NCBI RefSeq assembly: GCF_017654505.1
Contig: NC_054549.1
Location: 496,001-560,000, forward strand
Source: Polyodon spathula
Lineage: Eukaryota; Chordata; Actinopteri; Acipenseriformes; Polyodontidae
Direction: 5' to 3'
DNA: 64,000 bases
This document shows, piece by piece, positions 20,591 to 33,096 of this stretch; position 1 is the stretch's first letter, and the number at the start of each line of letters is the position of its first letter. The notes under the pieces were generated by a model. That model was not told where the DNA came from and searched no databases. It saw only the letters and a list, made by a program, of their open reading frames with translations. The position numbers were made by a program, and so were the translations under genes.

Positions 20591-20639
<49 letters not shown>
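20573..20639 (+). repeat. (ACT)n(AAT)n compound microsatellite
   Basis: Short ACT repeats pass directly into about 15 AAT trinucleotides. Confidence 0.95.
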
Positions 20640-20640
<1 letters not shown>

Positions 20641-20744
20641 TAATATAACATTCATGTTATGTCAGTAACATGAAGAAATTCATCATTTTAAACCATAAAA
20701 GCAAGGCGTCCTCAACATCAGGGTTTTGAGCAAATCAGACACAT

Positions 20745-20930
20745 TCACAGTGTGCTGCTCATAGGCCTGTATTATTGTGCACTGGTTTTTCAGAATGGTT
20801 GACACAGTGTTTGCAGGAATGCTGAAATCTGCAGCTATGGCTTTCTTTTCCTGTACAGTGGTGCATTATCACCACCTCCTCTTTTGTCTGCAAGGACAGT
20901 GCATGTTTTTGCATGAGCACTACGGCAACT
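20745..20930 (-). pseudogene. Tigger/pogo-like transposase remnant (CENP-B type HTH)
   Basis: On the minus strand one frame gives KHALSLQTKEEVV. After a frameshift, another gives KKAIAADFSIPANTVSTILK then NQCTIIQAYE. These match the start of the N-terminal psq/CENP-B-type helix-turn-helix of Tigger transposases (KRKxLSLxxK...IPxSTVSTILKN..KI). No DDE domain is seen, so it is a short dead fragment. Confidence 0.55.
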
Positions 20931-23406
20931 CGAAATGCATCATAGGATCTATAGACCCAAACAGCACTAAAACACAGTATAGTGACACTAATATGGATAC
21001 AAGTTAATACATTTCCCAATATCCTTTACACTCAGCGGTCAGGATAGCCAGATTTGGGGGACACCTCCCATTTGTAGGGGGAAATCAAAGCCATGGGTGG
21101 AAAAATAGGGGAAATGTTGCATGGGGGGAAACGTGGGGGGGATATTTTTCAAATAGAGGGCTTCAGCTAAAAATGGGGGATTGTATGTCCTTTGTAGTGA
21201 GCTCCTTAGTACATTCCCATAGTGTTCTCGTGATCTTTAAAATATATTAACCCTGCCTTCTGACAGTGAGTTAGACAGTTGAAAATTGGTGAGAGCATGA
21301 ACAGATACCTGTTTTAATTCTATTGCTCTCCTAACGAATCCTTATAGGGACCCCAGATCTGCAAAAATACATTATTTCTGTTGTTCATTCTGTAGATCAC
21401 TTGTTCATATGATACTGCTTTGGTCAACAAGCCTACCCACTCCCTAAACGGAATGGGTGATGTTGTCTTCCAGTGCCTGAGTACCACACTAAAACCTGTT
21501 GTAAGTGCAAGTCAGCATCAGATAGTCTGTTGATGGTTTAGATCTATCTCCTCGGGCATAATCCCTAAAATACAGAATGCACTGTTCTGATTTAGCAGCA
21601 TCCCAAATACTTTACTCAAAAGAGTTATTGTTTTGGACCATAGAGGCTTGTCATTTCACATGTGTAAAAGTGTGCCCCTCTGTTTATTGCATCGCCAGCA
21701 CAAATCAGTGATCCTCAGTTTTAATTTAACCATTCCACTGGGGATCCAGTAGCACCTATGGATTATTTTGTAATTTATTAAACATGACTGGATTTCTCTA
21801 AAGGACATATGCCATGACCCAACCTCCTCCTGCCAGCTGCTCTCTGAAATACCTGCTCCAAAGTCCCTTCCCATGCCATCTAATGCTGAAGCTTGGGTCT
21901 GTCTAAAAAGGCTATAAAATTGAGATGCCCTTCCTGTCGATTGCCAAGAACTCTGAAACAGTTCTTGAATACCTGTTATCGAAGTTAAAGGACATGATCT
22001 AGTCACGGCAAGAATACAACTTCTTAGATATTTCCAAAAGTCAATCTTTAAAATATTATATTTGATCATTATTTGTTTAAATGATAGCAAAATGTCACCT
22101 TCAAATTTATCTTCTATAAAGACTATTCCTGCTTTTGCCCAAGACCCCCAGCCAAATGGCTTTTTTATCAATAAGAAACAGTTTGTTATACCATATAGAT
22201 GTCTTTTTTGTTAGACAGGGTTTTGATTTCGTAATTTGGTGAGTCACTGTCCAGTTTCCCTGGCAAAAGTCAATACAGAGTTCTTAAATGGGAGTGATCT
22301 GCCTGTTTGAGTAATAAAGGCTTGAACTGGGAAAGAATTTGTAAGTTCTCTTTCTATAATAACCCACATAGTTGCTTGTGTTTTAGATAGCTGAGAAAGC
22401 GAGAAGGCATAGTGACACCAATCAACTTTTGTGAATCCAAGGCCACCGTCCGATTGGGATGCAAACAGTTTTGTTTAATTTAAAAAAAAAATTATTCCAG
22501 CCCGCAGGAACTTACTAACAGCTCTGTTATATCTGTCTGGAAGATGAGGAGGGAAGCTGATCGGAAGAAGTTATGTGTTGTAATTAATTTGGGGGACAGT
22601 AATCATCTTTATAATATTCATTTTATCCAGTAAGGAGAGGCCTAACTTTGTCCAATTTTGTAAAATGCTTTCAATTTTTTGGATAAGAGGGAGGAGGTTA
22701 GTTTGCATGATATTTTCCAACCCTGGAGTGAACTTTATACCCAAGTATATCATGCCAGTAGGAAACCATTTAAACGTCCAGTGTTCTCGGGGGGCATATT
22801 TTAGATGTTGGCATAGCCTCAGACTTTGTCCATTTGATTTTGTATCCTGTTATCTGTGAGAAAGAATCTATTAATGAGAGGTTGTGAGGGACAGCTGTTT
22901 AAGGGTTAGTGGACATCAGTAATATGTCCTCAGCATAGAGAAATAAGTAATGTTCTTGTTGCCCTGCATGAATTCCCACAATGTCTGTATTGTTTCTTAA
23001 AGCTACTGCCAGGGGTAAAAAATAAAGGCAAACATTAGTGGGGAAAGGGGGCATCCCTGTCTAGTCCCCCTGTTAAGCAAAAAGGGGGAAGACATTAGTT
23101 AATTTGTAAGAACTGATGCCATGGGGCCTGTCTTTAATAACTGTAACCAGTGTATGTATCATGAACCTAAACCAAACAGTTCTAGGGTACGAAAGAGATA
23201 CCATCACTCCACCCTATCGAAAGCCTTTTCGGCATCAAAAGAGAAGGCAAGTGGAGGGTCTGTGCTGTTCCTAGTCTGCCATAGGAGGTGTAATAATCTG
23301 CGTAAATTATCTGCTGAGGTCCTGCCTTTGACAAAACCAACCTGATCTGGCTGGATCAGCTTGGGAAAAAGGTCTCCAGACTTGTTGCCAGAATGTTTGC
23401 TATGAG

Positions 23407-23714
23407 TTTTGCGTTGACGTTGAGTAGTGATACAGGTCTATAACTATCAGTTTTACATTGACATTGAGTAGTGATACAGGTCTATAGCTATCAGATTTGC
23501 ATCAACTTTGAGTAGTGATACAGGTCTATAGCTATCAGTTTTGCATCAACTTTGAGTAGTGATACAGGTCTATAGCTATCAGTTTTGCATCAACTTTGAG
23601 TAGTGATACAGGTCTATAGCTATCAGTTTTGCATCAACGTTGAGTAGTGATACAGGTCTATAGCTATCAGTTTTGCGTCGATGTTTAGTAGTGATACAGG
23701 TCTATAGCAGATAC
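23407..23714 (-). repeat. 44-bp minisatellite within the L1-like RT domain
   Basis: Seven tandem copies of a 44-bp unit containing GAGTAGTGATACAGGTCTAT and AGCTATCAGTTTTGCATCAA. On the minus strand one unit encodes the RT word DSYRPVSLLNVDAKLIA. The unit length is not a multiple of 3, so the array destroys the frame. The outer units are the most divergent (for example GCGTTGACG and GCGTCGATG) and the middle ones are nearly identical. Confidence 0.9.
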
Positions 23715-24276
23715 ATTGCTGAGGGTCTTTCCCTTTCTTATGGATTGCTGTTATAATAGCTGCTTGCATACTAGTTGGAAGACAGCCCATCTGCATAGCA
23801 TTGCAAAAGACTATTAATAATTTAGGTGCGATTTCCTCAGAAAATTGCTTATAAAAATCTATAGGAAATCCGGCATCTCCAGGAGACTTTCCCGCACTAA
23901 TCAGGAAAGATCCCTATAACATCTCTATTAGGCTATTGAATTTCTTGCAAGTGAGTGTCATTCCTCCTCTGATAAAGTTGGCAGATTAAATAGGGAAAAC
24001 TGAAGAGATCAAGTTCTTGGCACGTTGTTGTTTAACCCTTTGTGCTAAGGGTGTTCCTGCTCTTTCCCTCTGTTCATCTCCCTCTGTTTTTCTGCAGCAT
24101 GGAGTTTAGTTCTAATTTAAGTTTTCGCAAATTGTTCAGTGTTGAGGGGTCAGGGTGGGTAACATACTTTTTATCAAGTTCTTTAATTTATTTTTCCAGT
24201 TCTAGAAAACAATACATTTTTTGTTTCTTAAGAAAACTACAATGTGGTGTAAGACGGCCTCTTAGATAAGCTTGAA

Positions 24277-24590
24277 CCCTTTGAGTAGTGAGTTCTAAAG
24301 TGCACTGCCGGTCCTACGGGAGTGAGATTTTTTTTCTGTTTACTACATGTGCTTGATTATTACGAGTACATCGTACAGACCAGCTGAAAGCTATATGTTT
24401 GTATGTAGGTAATGAATACTGACGAAATACAGACAAGTCATTTTTACCGTAAATAAATAAAACCAATAAATATATTTTTTATTTAGTCAAAAGGAAAGGT
24501 TTTGACTAAAAAATAACGTATAGACAATAAACAATAAACATGGGTTAGGGTTAGGAACAACCACAACTCGTCCTAACCAAAAAAAGGCTG

Positions 24591-24658
<68 letters not shown>

Positions 24659-25111
24659 GAATAAATCATATCCGGCTTAACAGGTTGTGGGGTGGCAACG
24701 CACAGAGCTTGGTGTCGCCTCTTTGCTGTCACTTGATGTTAATGGTAAATATTCTTTATTTATGTCTTCACTGACACTCTCGCTGAGATCCGATTCAGTG
24801 GAAGAATTGTATATATTTGAATTTAAATCGGAATCTGAATTCAGTATTATTACTAATACTTTCTCATTTTCGCCGGTTTACAAACTGTTGACATTTTTGT
24901 GACTCAGATAATTATATGTAATTTAGATCAATATCTGGCAGAGGGCAAAAGGGATCAATAAAAGGTGTTACAGAAACCTAGTGTTACAATATCATGTGAT
25001 GAGGGGTTTTGTAGGCTCAGTAATTAAAGTTGCAGAACATACCGGTACATTCGTACTCCCTGGGGACCAGAGAAAAGCAAACTTACCGGTACGTTTGTAC
25101 TGCTCAAAGGG
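24277..25111 (-). mobile_element. piggyBac-like non-autonomous element inserted in the L1-like LINE
   Basis: The ends form a 13-bp inverted repeat with one mismatch: CCCTTTGAGTAGT on the left and, reversed, CCCTTTGAGCAGT on the right. They are flanked by TTAA at 25,112-25,115 and a one-base variant, TGAA, at 24,273-24,276. A CCC-starting terminus with TTAA target duplication is the piggyBac signature. Inside, a minus-strand frame near 24,890-24,720 encodes an acidic Ser/Asp/Glu-rich stretch (LNSDSDLNSNIYNSSTESDL), like the N-terminus of piggyBac transposases. The catalytic part is missing, so it is an internally deleted copy. Confidence 0.75.
24594..24656 (+). repeat. (GA)n microsatellite
   Basis: About 30 GA dinucleotides without interruption, located inside the piggyBac-like element. 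Confidence 0.95.
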
Positions 25112-25580
25112 TTAAATGCTTCCAGGGTTGGAAACTGATCCCTCATTAATTTCCTAGTATTCTCGGATTTCTTTTTTAATAAAATCGCAATATTATTTAT
25201 TTTGAAGTAATGAAGTGTTCATAAGCCACCCAGAGGAATAGTTCCCTGACATATCATCGGTAATCAATGTTAGTTCTATGGGGGCGTGATCACACAGGAC
25301 AATATTGCCAAGTGAAGCCTGTTCTGTCACACAGACTGCACTATTTGAGATTAAAAAGTAGTCTATTCTTGAGTAAGAGGAAGGCGTGCTAGAAAAAAGG
25401 TGTAATCCTCTCTCGTGGGTGAAGTAAACACCATATATTAACAAGACCCAGTTCTGCTGAAATTGTATCAATGGATAAATTACATTTTGTTACAGTTTTT
25501 TCAGTACTATTAGATTTATCCAAGAGCACATCTCTGACTTGATTAAAATCTCCACCAATTACTATGTGGTCATGTGGCAA

Positions 25581-26189
25581 TGTTTCCCCACCCCTGTGTA
25601 TATTTCTATGTTGTATTTTGCTTGTGGTGTGTTAATGTTGGTGTATTGTAATTGGTACCCGGGATATAATATGGGTTATGTGCACGAGTGTTTAAAATGT
25701 ATATTTTAATCTAGGCATGAGGATTGCACAGCACTTCACATGCAGGTAAAATGTAATAATATGTGAGCACTGGGAATTGTGCTTTTATTAATTCACGTGC
25801 AGTTGTACTGAGACTCCAATTGAGTGATTGATTAGCAATCGAGTCTCGGTACAGCTGCAGCATGTTTTCACTCACTCAGGGGTAGTGTGTTCGGTGAGTG
25901 GAGAGGAGAAAGTAAAAACGTAAATTAATTTAACTCACCGTGTTTGTCTGTTTGTCCACTCGTTTGTCTGTCTGTTAGTGTTAGTGAGTTTTGTTTGTCT
26001 ATTTATTTTGGCCTCAAGTGCCGTGTCCTGAGTTTTGTTTGTCTTTCAACCTTTTATTTTCTGTTTGTTTATTTATTAAATGCTGAGGGCAACCAAGCGC
26101 TCAGCTTCACCAAACTCCACCTCTCTGTTTATTTTTTGTTGGTTCCTGTTTCTGGTCTGACGTCACCCACTGCAGCCGTCTTTGTGACA
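25581..26189 (+). mobile_element. Solo LTR inserted in the L1-like endonuclease region
   Basis: It starts TGTTTCCCCACCCCTGTG and ends GCCGTCTTTGTGACA, with a poly(A)-type ATTAAATG near 26,074. It separates two parts of the L1-like endonuclease that read into each other on the minus strand (HDICVAIRQLGND before, LPHDHIVIGGDFN after). The flanks GGCAA and GGTCA are an imperfect target duplication. The middle resembles the LTR at 33,097-33,647 (GATTGCACA, AATTCACGTGC, CACTCAGGG and GGTGTGTTC words in the same order). Confidence 0.65.
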
Positions 26190-28592
26190 GGTCATTACCA
26201 AGCTGTCTAATAGCTACACATATGTCATGAAAGAAATCAGGTGAGTCTGAATTAGGGGCAGAGATATTCATTAAAGTGTATTTTCTTCCAGAAATTTCCA
26301 GGTCTAAAGCCAGCCATCTTCCCTCCTCATCCGAGAGCTGTTTATGTGTTTGTACAGTTTTTGTGGATAAGAATAATAACCCTGCGTTTTTTAGAAGAAT
26401 ATGAGCTAAAAAAAGACTTGACCCACCCAGTCTATCCTTAATTTGTCAGATTATTCTTTGTTTAAGTGCATTTCTTGTAACTGATGAATTTTATTTTAAC
26501 TACATAAGGATTTTTTTTCCTTCTATATGGTGATTTACTCCCTTGATGCTCCATGAAACCACTTTTAGTGCCTCTATCATAATACCACATTAACAACATA
26601 TCTTAATACGCCCTGTATCTGCATAATGCCAGTAATAAGGTCCCTAGTCCGTATTGTTTTCCCAAAATAGCGATCCAGGTTCTGCTGTTTAACCAGCATA
26701 TAATAATCTGCAGCATTTCTGTTAATGAAATCTCTCCTGCACCAAATGAAATACCCCACAAAACGAAAACAGTCAGTTCCTCTTAAAACACTGGGGAAGC
26801 AAAGTAGAAAAAATAATAAACAAAGAGCAGTAGTGCCAAACAAATGTCCATTACCACTACACTCTCAGTTAAACTAAACTCGCAATAAGAGATCCGTGGA
26901 ACCGTGCATTCCCTGACCTGCTGGACCCCTCCACTCACAATCCTCCCTGATAAATCTGTCCTGAAGAAATTCCCAACAAAGGTATTTTCTGTATCTTGTT
27001 TTATCTTGTTTTTTTTCCCTCCCCCCCCTTTAAATAATAACTGAGCTCTTTGTTGGCCTGATGTCAATTTAGAACTGTAACATATGTAATATGTATTCAT
27101 TTAGACCATAATCAGGAGTATCACATTTTTCACAGGCTACCAATATATACATATATACATTAATTAAGGTGTACATACCCTCCCATATGCATACACATAA
27201 ACAGAGCATACTGTCTACACATACCTGCATTATAAATCAAAGATTTTAAAACAGTACTCTCAAAAACTGTGGCTAGTTCTCTGTCTCTGTGGAAATGTGA
27301 ATTTACCAGCTATCAGTCCGAAAGCTTACCTTGAATCCCTGCCCCACCACAAAGCTTCCACTAGATTTCCCCCGAATGTTGCAATCTCACTCCAGCAGGG
27401 CTGAAAGAAAGCTGCTAATGTCCGCAGGAGATGAAAACCGATGCTGGGTGCCATTAACTGAAACTTTCATGATAGCTGGGTAAAGTATTGCATATCTTAT
27501 GCCCTTCTCCTGTAGTGATTGCTTAACCTCATCAAACTTCCTACGCCTTAGCATCACATCTTGCAACAAATCCTGGAAGAAAAACACACGGTTGTTCACC
27601 ATTCTACTCCCCCTTTCTCTCGGGCAGCCCGCAGCTTGGTTTTACTTGCATTGTAGCGCAGAAAGCGCACTAGGATTTGCCGAGGGCGTCCTTCTGAGCT
27701 GGGTTTCTGGCCATAGCGATCTGTGTGCTCGTTATGCTATGTTGTCAATGTCTAGGCCCAGGCATTCGTGTAGATGTGAGTTCAGAAAGCTCTTCGTATT
27801 ACGTCCTTTCGGTGTTTTCAGGAACCCCTGCCATCCTAATGTTCTTTCGGCATCCCATGTTCTTGAGGTTTGAAATTTTCTTATGCATCTGCTCCATTTT
27901 CTGCACCAGCAGGCCCTTTTCACTTGAAACTGATCTTCCAGGTCAGATATTCGAGTTTTAGTTTCAGTTGTACTGACATTTTCAGAGAGTGTATGCCTGT
28001 CTTTACACCTGTGATATCTGCAGTTATTCCTTGAAATGCTTTTAATATTAGTTCAGGTCCCTTCTCCGATACAACCGCCATGTTATACTCAGCTTGTGCC
28101 TCTGTTTCTGAGAAGTAGATCTTTCGGGGTTCTCTTTGGGATCAACTGGCATCACAACCTATCTCTAGTGTAAACAATGAAGGTATTTCAGCACCAGTGA
28201 AATGTTTTTTGTTAAGGGATTGGGAGAAAAAGGCGTCCAGCTTAGCTGAGTTTTACACTACCTGGCCATTTGGGGTGATCATCCCATGCGACCCTCCGAT
28301 ACGGGATACTCTTAAAGAATAACACTCATTGTCACATGATCAGTGGAGAGCGGTATGTTGTCCCAAGACGAGTGGGTTGATTGCAACTACTGAAGGGAGG
28401 CGTGAAGATACGAATTAAGTACAGACTTATATATTCCCAATCTAGTAACTTGTTTTAGTGGGCTGGCTAGTGTTTAGTGGGGCTTGTCTGTTGCCGTGTT
28501 TTCTTCCCTGAGTGTGTGCGTGTTGGAATATTGAACTGCATACTTTTTATTGCTTGAATAGAATACATATGAACATACATATATAGTGCATG

Positions 28593-28900
28593 TATAGTGT
28601 TAAGGCTTCTCGATGCACAGTGCAGTGTGTTAAGGCTTCTCGATGCACAGTGCAGTCTGTTAAGACTTTTAGATGCACAGGACAGTGTGTTAAGGCTTCT
28701 CGATGCACAGTGCAGTGTGTTAAGGCTTCTCGATGCACAGTGCAGTGTGTTAAGGCTTCTCGATGCGCAGTGCAGTGTGTTAAGGCTTCTCGATGTACAA
28801 TGCAGTGTGTTAAGCCTTCTCGATGCACCGTACAATGTGTTAAGGCTTCTCGATGCACAGTGCAGTGCAGTAAGTTAAGGCTTCTCGATGCACAGTGTTA
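28593..28900 (+). repeat. 30-bp minisatellite
   Basis: About ten copies of a 30-bp unit containing TGTGTTAAGGCTTCTCGATG followed by CACAGTGCAG. It is divisible by 3, so frames on both strands stay open (CVKASRCTVQ, HREALTHCT). These are not genes. One CpG per unit (TCGATG) is retained in nearly all copies. Confidence 0.93.
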
Positions 28901-29269
28901 CAATATCAGCATCTCAGAACGGGAGCAGCTTGAAACACCATGGGATTCTGAGACTTAAAAATGGAGGTACTGCTAACCTGTGATCCAAAGGGTCTGCCCT
29001 ATGTTAGTCAGTTTTGATCCGCATTTTTCTCGCTCACAGCTATAGGTTCATACTGCTGAATCTAAAGTAAAATAAACTAAACCACATCACCAACATCATC
29101 ATTATTAAAAAGGCTAATGCTTACAATTTCCTTTTAATTCTGAACTGAAGAATATATTGAGATTCCCATCTCATTTCCACTGGGGTCCTGGAAGACTGTG
29201 GAAGCAGCATACTGTACATTCCTACCCAATTATTGTGTTACCACTCTACACTTGTAAAGTACACAACTC
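28901..29269. other. Unassigned non-coding sequence
   Basis: No gene, RNA gene or recognised repeat seen. Confidence 0.3.
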
Positions 29270-29460
29270 CGTGGCAATTTTGCTTTTTTGCCATGCTTTT
29301 GCAATAGTTATACTAGGTATTTACCATAGTTTAATATAGTTTGCGATGCTTTTTAATATGCTTTACCATATACCTTTGGGATTTACAATGTTTGCTTATA
29401 CTTTATAATGGTTTCACTATGTTTTTATCACACTTTGCTATGCTTTTACTATGGTCAACT
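29270..29460 (+). repeat. Irregular A+T-rich short repeat (ACCATGCTTTACTA-like)
   Basis: Loosely repeated 10-15 bp words such as CCATGCTTTTGCAATAG, TACCATAGTTTAATATAG and ATGCTTTACCATATACC. The periodicity is imperfect. Similar simple repeats are common in fish genomes. Confidence 0.5.
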
Positions 29461-29669
29461 TTTCAAAGGGTACTAAGTGGACAAGGCATTTGACGGACTG
29501 TATGGTGTTTTTTGTCTTTACAAATGTTATTGTAGGTGTTTGCTGTTACTCTTACCAGATATAACTGTGGAATTTCTAAACTGCATTCACATTTTCACCT
29601 GTTCACATTTTCTGGTTTTGTTAAACAGTGTTTCCATAACAGAGGCAAACACTTAAGTCTTCTGTTTTG

Positions 29670-29687
29670 TACACACACACACACACA

Positions 29688-29728
<41 letters not shown>

Positions 29729-30030
29729 TTGTGGGGACTTCTCATTGATTCTTACTATATTTTTATTTACTATTTCTAACTCCAGTCAGACAAAACTCCA
29801 GACAGGGTGAAAGTCGACAACAAACTAAATATTTTGGCACTTTTAGTTTTTTTTTAAAAGCCATATTTAGTTGTTAAAAAGTCATTTTACAAAGTGGGGA
29901 CGTCCCCCACAATGTCGTTTTTCAGGAGTTGCTATCTTTGTGGGACATTTTCTCAGATTTTGTCCCCAAATTGATAGTAATACCTGCCCCCACACACATA
30001 CACACACTAAGACACACATGCACGCACACA
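29670..30030. repeat. (CA)n microsatellites flanking a possible MITE-like segment
   Basis: CA tracts at 29,672-29,726 and around 29,990-30,033 flank about 270 bp. That segment contains opposing GTGGGGAC and GTCCCCAC words (29,731, 29,895-29,910) and GTGGGACATTTTCTCAG...TGTCCCCA. The pairings resemble short inverted repeats found in fish MITEs. The family is not identified. Confidence 0.4.
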
Positions 30031-30244
30031 CACAATGAGAGCACATTTAAGCTTTTTTTTTCTTTTAGTTCACTAGAAAATTCCAGACCAAATAGCGTTT
30101 ATAAAATCACATTCACCCACCCCCAACACAGGTGTACATCAATGAGATCCAGACCCTGAACAGATCATTGATATGACCAAAGAGTGAAACAATGTGCCAG
30201 TTATCACTACACAGCATCAGTAATTGAACTTGATGAAAGAATCT

Positions 30245-30850
30245 TATACATGTATTGCATTTATAAAGCACTATACATAGCAAACCTCCCACAATACATG
30301 TGTATAGAATGTCACACATACAGCTGCCACAGGCATACCATTTCAATAACAGCATACATTCAATACAAACGCAGCAATTATAAAATTACATTAAAACCCA
30401 CTAAGAAAGGAAAGCCATTTCATAAAAGTGAGTTTTTAGTCTTGACTTGAAAACTGTAATGGTCCCAGCTTCCCTGACAAACGAAGGCAGAGCATTCAAC
30501 AATTTAGGACCTCTGCAAGAAAAAGCCCTCCTCCCGTGTTGCTTTTGTTGACCCATAGGAATAACCAGCAGCCCCGCATCCTGTGATCTCAGGGTGCGGT
30601 TTGGAAGATATGAGGTCAGTAACTCCTGCAAATAACTAGGTGCTAATCCATTCAGAGTCTCGTAAGTTAACAGCAGAATCTTAAAATCAATTCTATACTG
30701 CACAGAGAGCCAATGTAAAGGGGGTAGTATGTTCACTTTTCCTGGATTTAGTCACAATTCTAGCAGCAGTATTCTGAACAAGCTGCGTTTTGGGACACCA
30801 GAAAAAAATGCATTACAATAATCAAATCACCTTCTAAATAGAAGGTATCT
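30245..30850 (-). mobile_element. L2-like LINE 3' fragment
   Basis: Minus-strand frame 30,736-30,401 gives LHWLSVQYRIDFKILLLTYE, TLNGLAPSYLQELL, TLRSQDAGLLVIP, GRRAFSCRGPKLLNALPSF and FKSRLKTHFY. This is the C-terminal end of an L2-like LINE protein. Upstream, the minus strand continues with the LVQNTAA-type region in other frames, to about 30,850. The 3' UTR runs to about 30,245. It is closely similar to the fragment at 52,285-52,800. Confidence 0.8.
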
Positions 30851-30908
30851 GTGGAATCTCATTTCTCATGTCTAGTGTTTTATTTTTGAAGAAATGCAAG
30901 TCATTGCA

Positions 30909-31086
30909 GGTTGGACCACAGATCTCCCTGCGGGTCTTCAGAGAATACAGACAGTTATCCAGCCTTTTCTATTCACAGAACTGGGTTACTCAGTACAGGC
31001 TGGAGCACAGATCTCCCTGTGCGTCTTCAGAGAATACAAACAGTTATCCAGCCTTTTCTATTCACAGAACAGGGTGTGCCTCAGTT
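30909..31086 (+). repeat. Two-copy 89-bp tandem duplication
   Basis: Two copies share CACAGATCTCCCTG, GTCTTCAGAGAATACA and CAGTTATCCAGCCTTTTCTA. The second copy starts at 30,998. They differ at several positions. All three plus frames are open across it, but nothing looks coding. Confidence 0.8.
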
Positions 31087-32435
31087 ACTCAATTCACGCT
31101 GCTCTCTGGTTATCAGCTTTTTGCTGATTGATAAAAGTTTCCAATCCAATATAAGCTTAAAGTGTTTGTAGCTACAAAATAGTTCTATAAATTTCCCCAC
31201 CATGCTCATCCATTCAATATATTGGTCTCAATGTGCAGTTTTGAAAGAAACATGTTTTAGTAAACATTTACATGTATTTGCATTATTATAACATCTAGTA
31301 CTACGCTGGATTTAAGAAAATCTCTGTTTGCAAGCTTTCAGATCGACACCAACCCATTGTCCTGAGGACTTCTTTCCAGGAAGTACCCAAGCAGGTGCTT
31401 CTCCTAATGACTGACATGCCTTGCAGCCAGTAAGATGCTGTGACACTGCAGGAGTGAAACGATCAAGGAAGTACAGCAGCAACAGACTTTCTGGAAGGCT
31501 ATGCAAGCAAACCGAGAACGTTCTTTAACCTAGTACCAGATGTCATGTTAAGACAAGGTAATGTTTGCTATAGCATGTGACTGTTTGTTTTCAACACTGC
31601 ACATTTGACGCCTACATAGTGAATGGAAGTGCATAGCAGGGAGGGTGTATGGAAATGTTATGTCAGCTGCAACCACTTTGATAGACTTCTTTTGATAGAC
31701 TTAGGGGATCAACCCTACTGTACCATCACTTTATAAATCAGCACAAATAAAAGTGTGTTAGCATCTGCAGAAGAATACTGATGCTAACAAGAGAAGGAAG
31801 CGACCTAGGTTTTAATACAATCATTTACACATCCTGACTGTCTTACAGTTAATTATATGATAACCACTTTTAGGTCAGCAGCTTCAAATAAATAATCAAT
31901 TCCATTCACATATAACAAGTCAAGGGTAATGATTTACTGGGAAAAGCAAGATCCATTATTTAGAATACCTATTCAGAATTATACTTATATTACATTATTT
32001 AGAATACCCATTCGGAATTATACTTATATTACATTATTTCCATCCTAGAATCTGTTAAACTACAGTCAATGTTTATTAAAAAAAGTCAAAACACCTTTAA
32101 TAAATGTACTGTGTTACCAAGCAATGGACGAATTAAATATGGAAAGGCTTTTACAATTCACTGGAAATGTCTGGTGAAGAAACCAATAAAAATAGTCAAA
32201 TGAATACCTGTAACTGCAAACCAATCAACTGGTTCATTGTTTACTGGTTCCAGTTGCAGGCTGGTGGATATCAAAGGCTGCAGGAGGCATGGCAGTAGAA
32301 CCAGCCTGAGGTAACTGCTATATCCAGCCAAGCAGCTATATCCTGTCAAGCAGCTCTACACTACAAACACAATGGCAGTAGTGATTGTTTTCAAAGTTCA
32401 ATATCATTTATATTCTTATTGTACTGACAGATGAT
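31087..32435. other. Unassigned non-coding sequence
   Basis: No gene or RNA gene seen. One small tandem duplication of about 39 bp (TTATTTAGAATACC and TATACTTATATTACA words) lies at 31,955-32,037. Confidence 0.35.
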
Positions 32436-33007
32436 TGTGGTAAAGTGTGGTGAGTTTAGAGGGGAGATATATAGAACCTCAAGGAGCTCGCAGCCTATAC
32501 CCTCTATGACCATTGGATGAGACAGTGTAGTCCAACAGCCTAAGGGCAGGGTAAAATAACTTCCCAGCTGGCATTACAAGGTCCAGGGAATTCCGAACAC
32601 CTGTGGTTAATTGGCATGTATATTTAAAGACCCTGAATCTGCTTGCTAGCTGTCTGTGGTAAGGCTGAGGCCGTGGAATGTGGCGGAGAGAATGACCAAG
32701 CGAAGGTCAGAATTAAAATTGCTGTTAAATCTGTGCATTTAATACTGGAACTGGGTTCAACGGGCAAGCAGCTTAACTGCCCGGTTATTAGTCAGGAAAT
32801 TACTGTTTAGCTAGTACTCCGAAAGAGAGTTAGCTTTTCTTTTGGTTTTTATCTATTTTGGAATTCAAATTACATCCTCTGATTGAAGAGCTCTGTATAT
32901 AAATAAACTTACAGGTATCGCCATGTGTAAAAATTCCATTCTGCTGCCTGAGTTTCATTGAGATTACGAAAAGACTGTTGTGTTCCGGGCTAAACGGTGG
33001 CAATCAA
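32436..33007 (+). mobile_element. Possible solo LTR
   Basis: It starts TGTGGTAAAGTGTGGTGAG and has a TATATTTAAAGACC promoter-like motif at 32,619 and AATAAA at 32,902. It ends around GGCAATCAAGACA. The size and motif order suit an LTR, but no target duplication is visible and no other copy exists in the window. Confidence 0.4.
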
Positions 33008-33016
33008 GACACGTTG

Positions 33017-33019
<3 letters not shown>

Positions 33020-33087
<68 letters not shown>
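33020..33087 (+). repeat. (TA)n microsatellite
   Basis: About 34 TA dinucleotides, self-complementary and so able to extrude a hairpin. Confidence 0.95.
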
Positions 33088-33090
<3 letters not shown>

Positions 33091-33096
33091 CCATTA

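Larger units (their letters stand above)
21250..28270 (-). mobile_element. L1-like LINE, near full length, decayed and nested
   Basis: Reading the minus strand, 28,180-27,387 is ORF1-like: a coiled-coil piece (NVSTTETKTRISDLEDQF), KNIRMAGVPENTER, then LLQDVMLRRRKFDEVKQSL with GIRYAILYPA. The endonuclease lies at 26,580-25,193: VIGGDFNQVRDV, SYSRIDYFLISNS and LCDHAPIELTL. The RT remnant is at about 24,240-22,570, including RPVSLL-type words and YLGIKFTPGLENI. A C-terminal domain at 22,171-21,290 has LRITDLCWRCNKQRGTLLHM and VVLRHWKTTSPIPF. Frameshifts and stops are frequent throughout. Three later events interrupt it: a piggyBac-like element (24,277-25,111), an LTR (25,581-26,189) and a 44-bp minisatellite (23,407-23,714). 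Confidence 0.8.
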
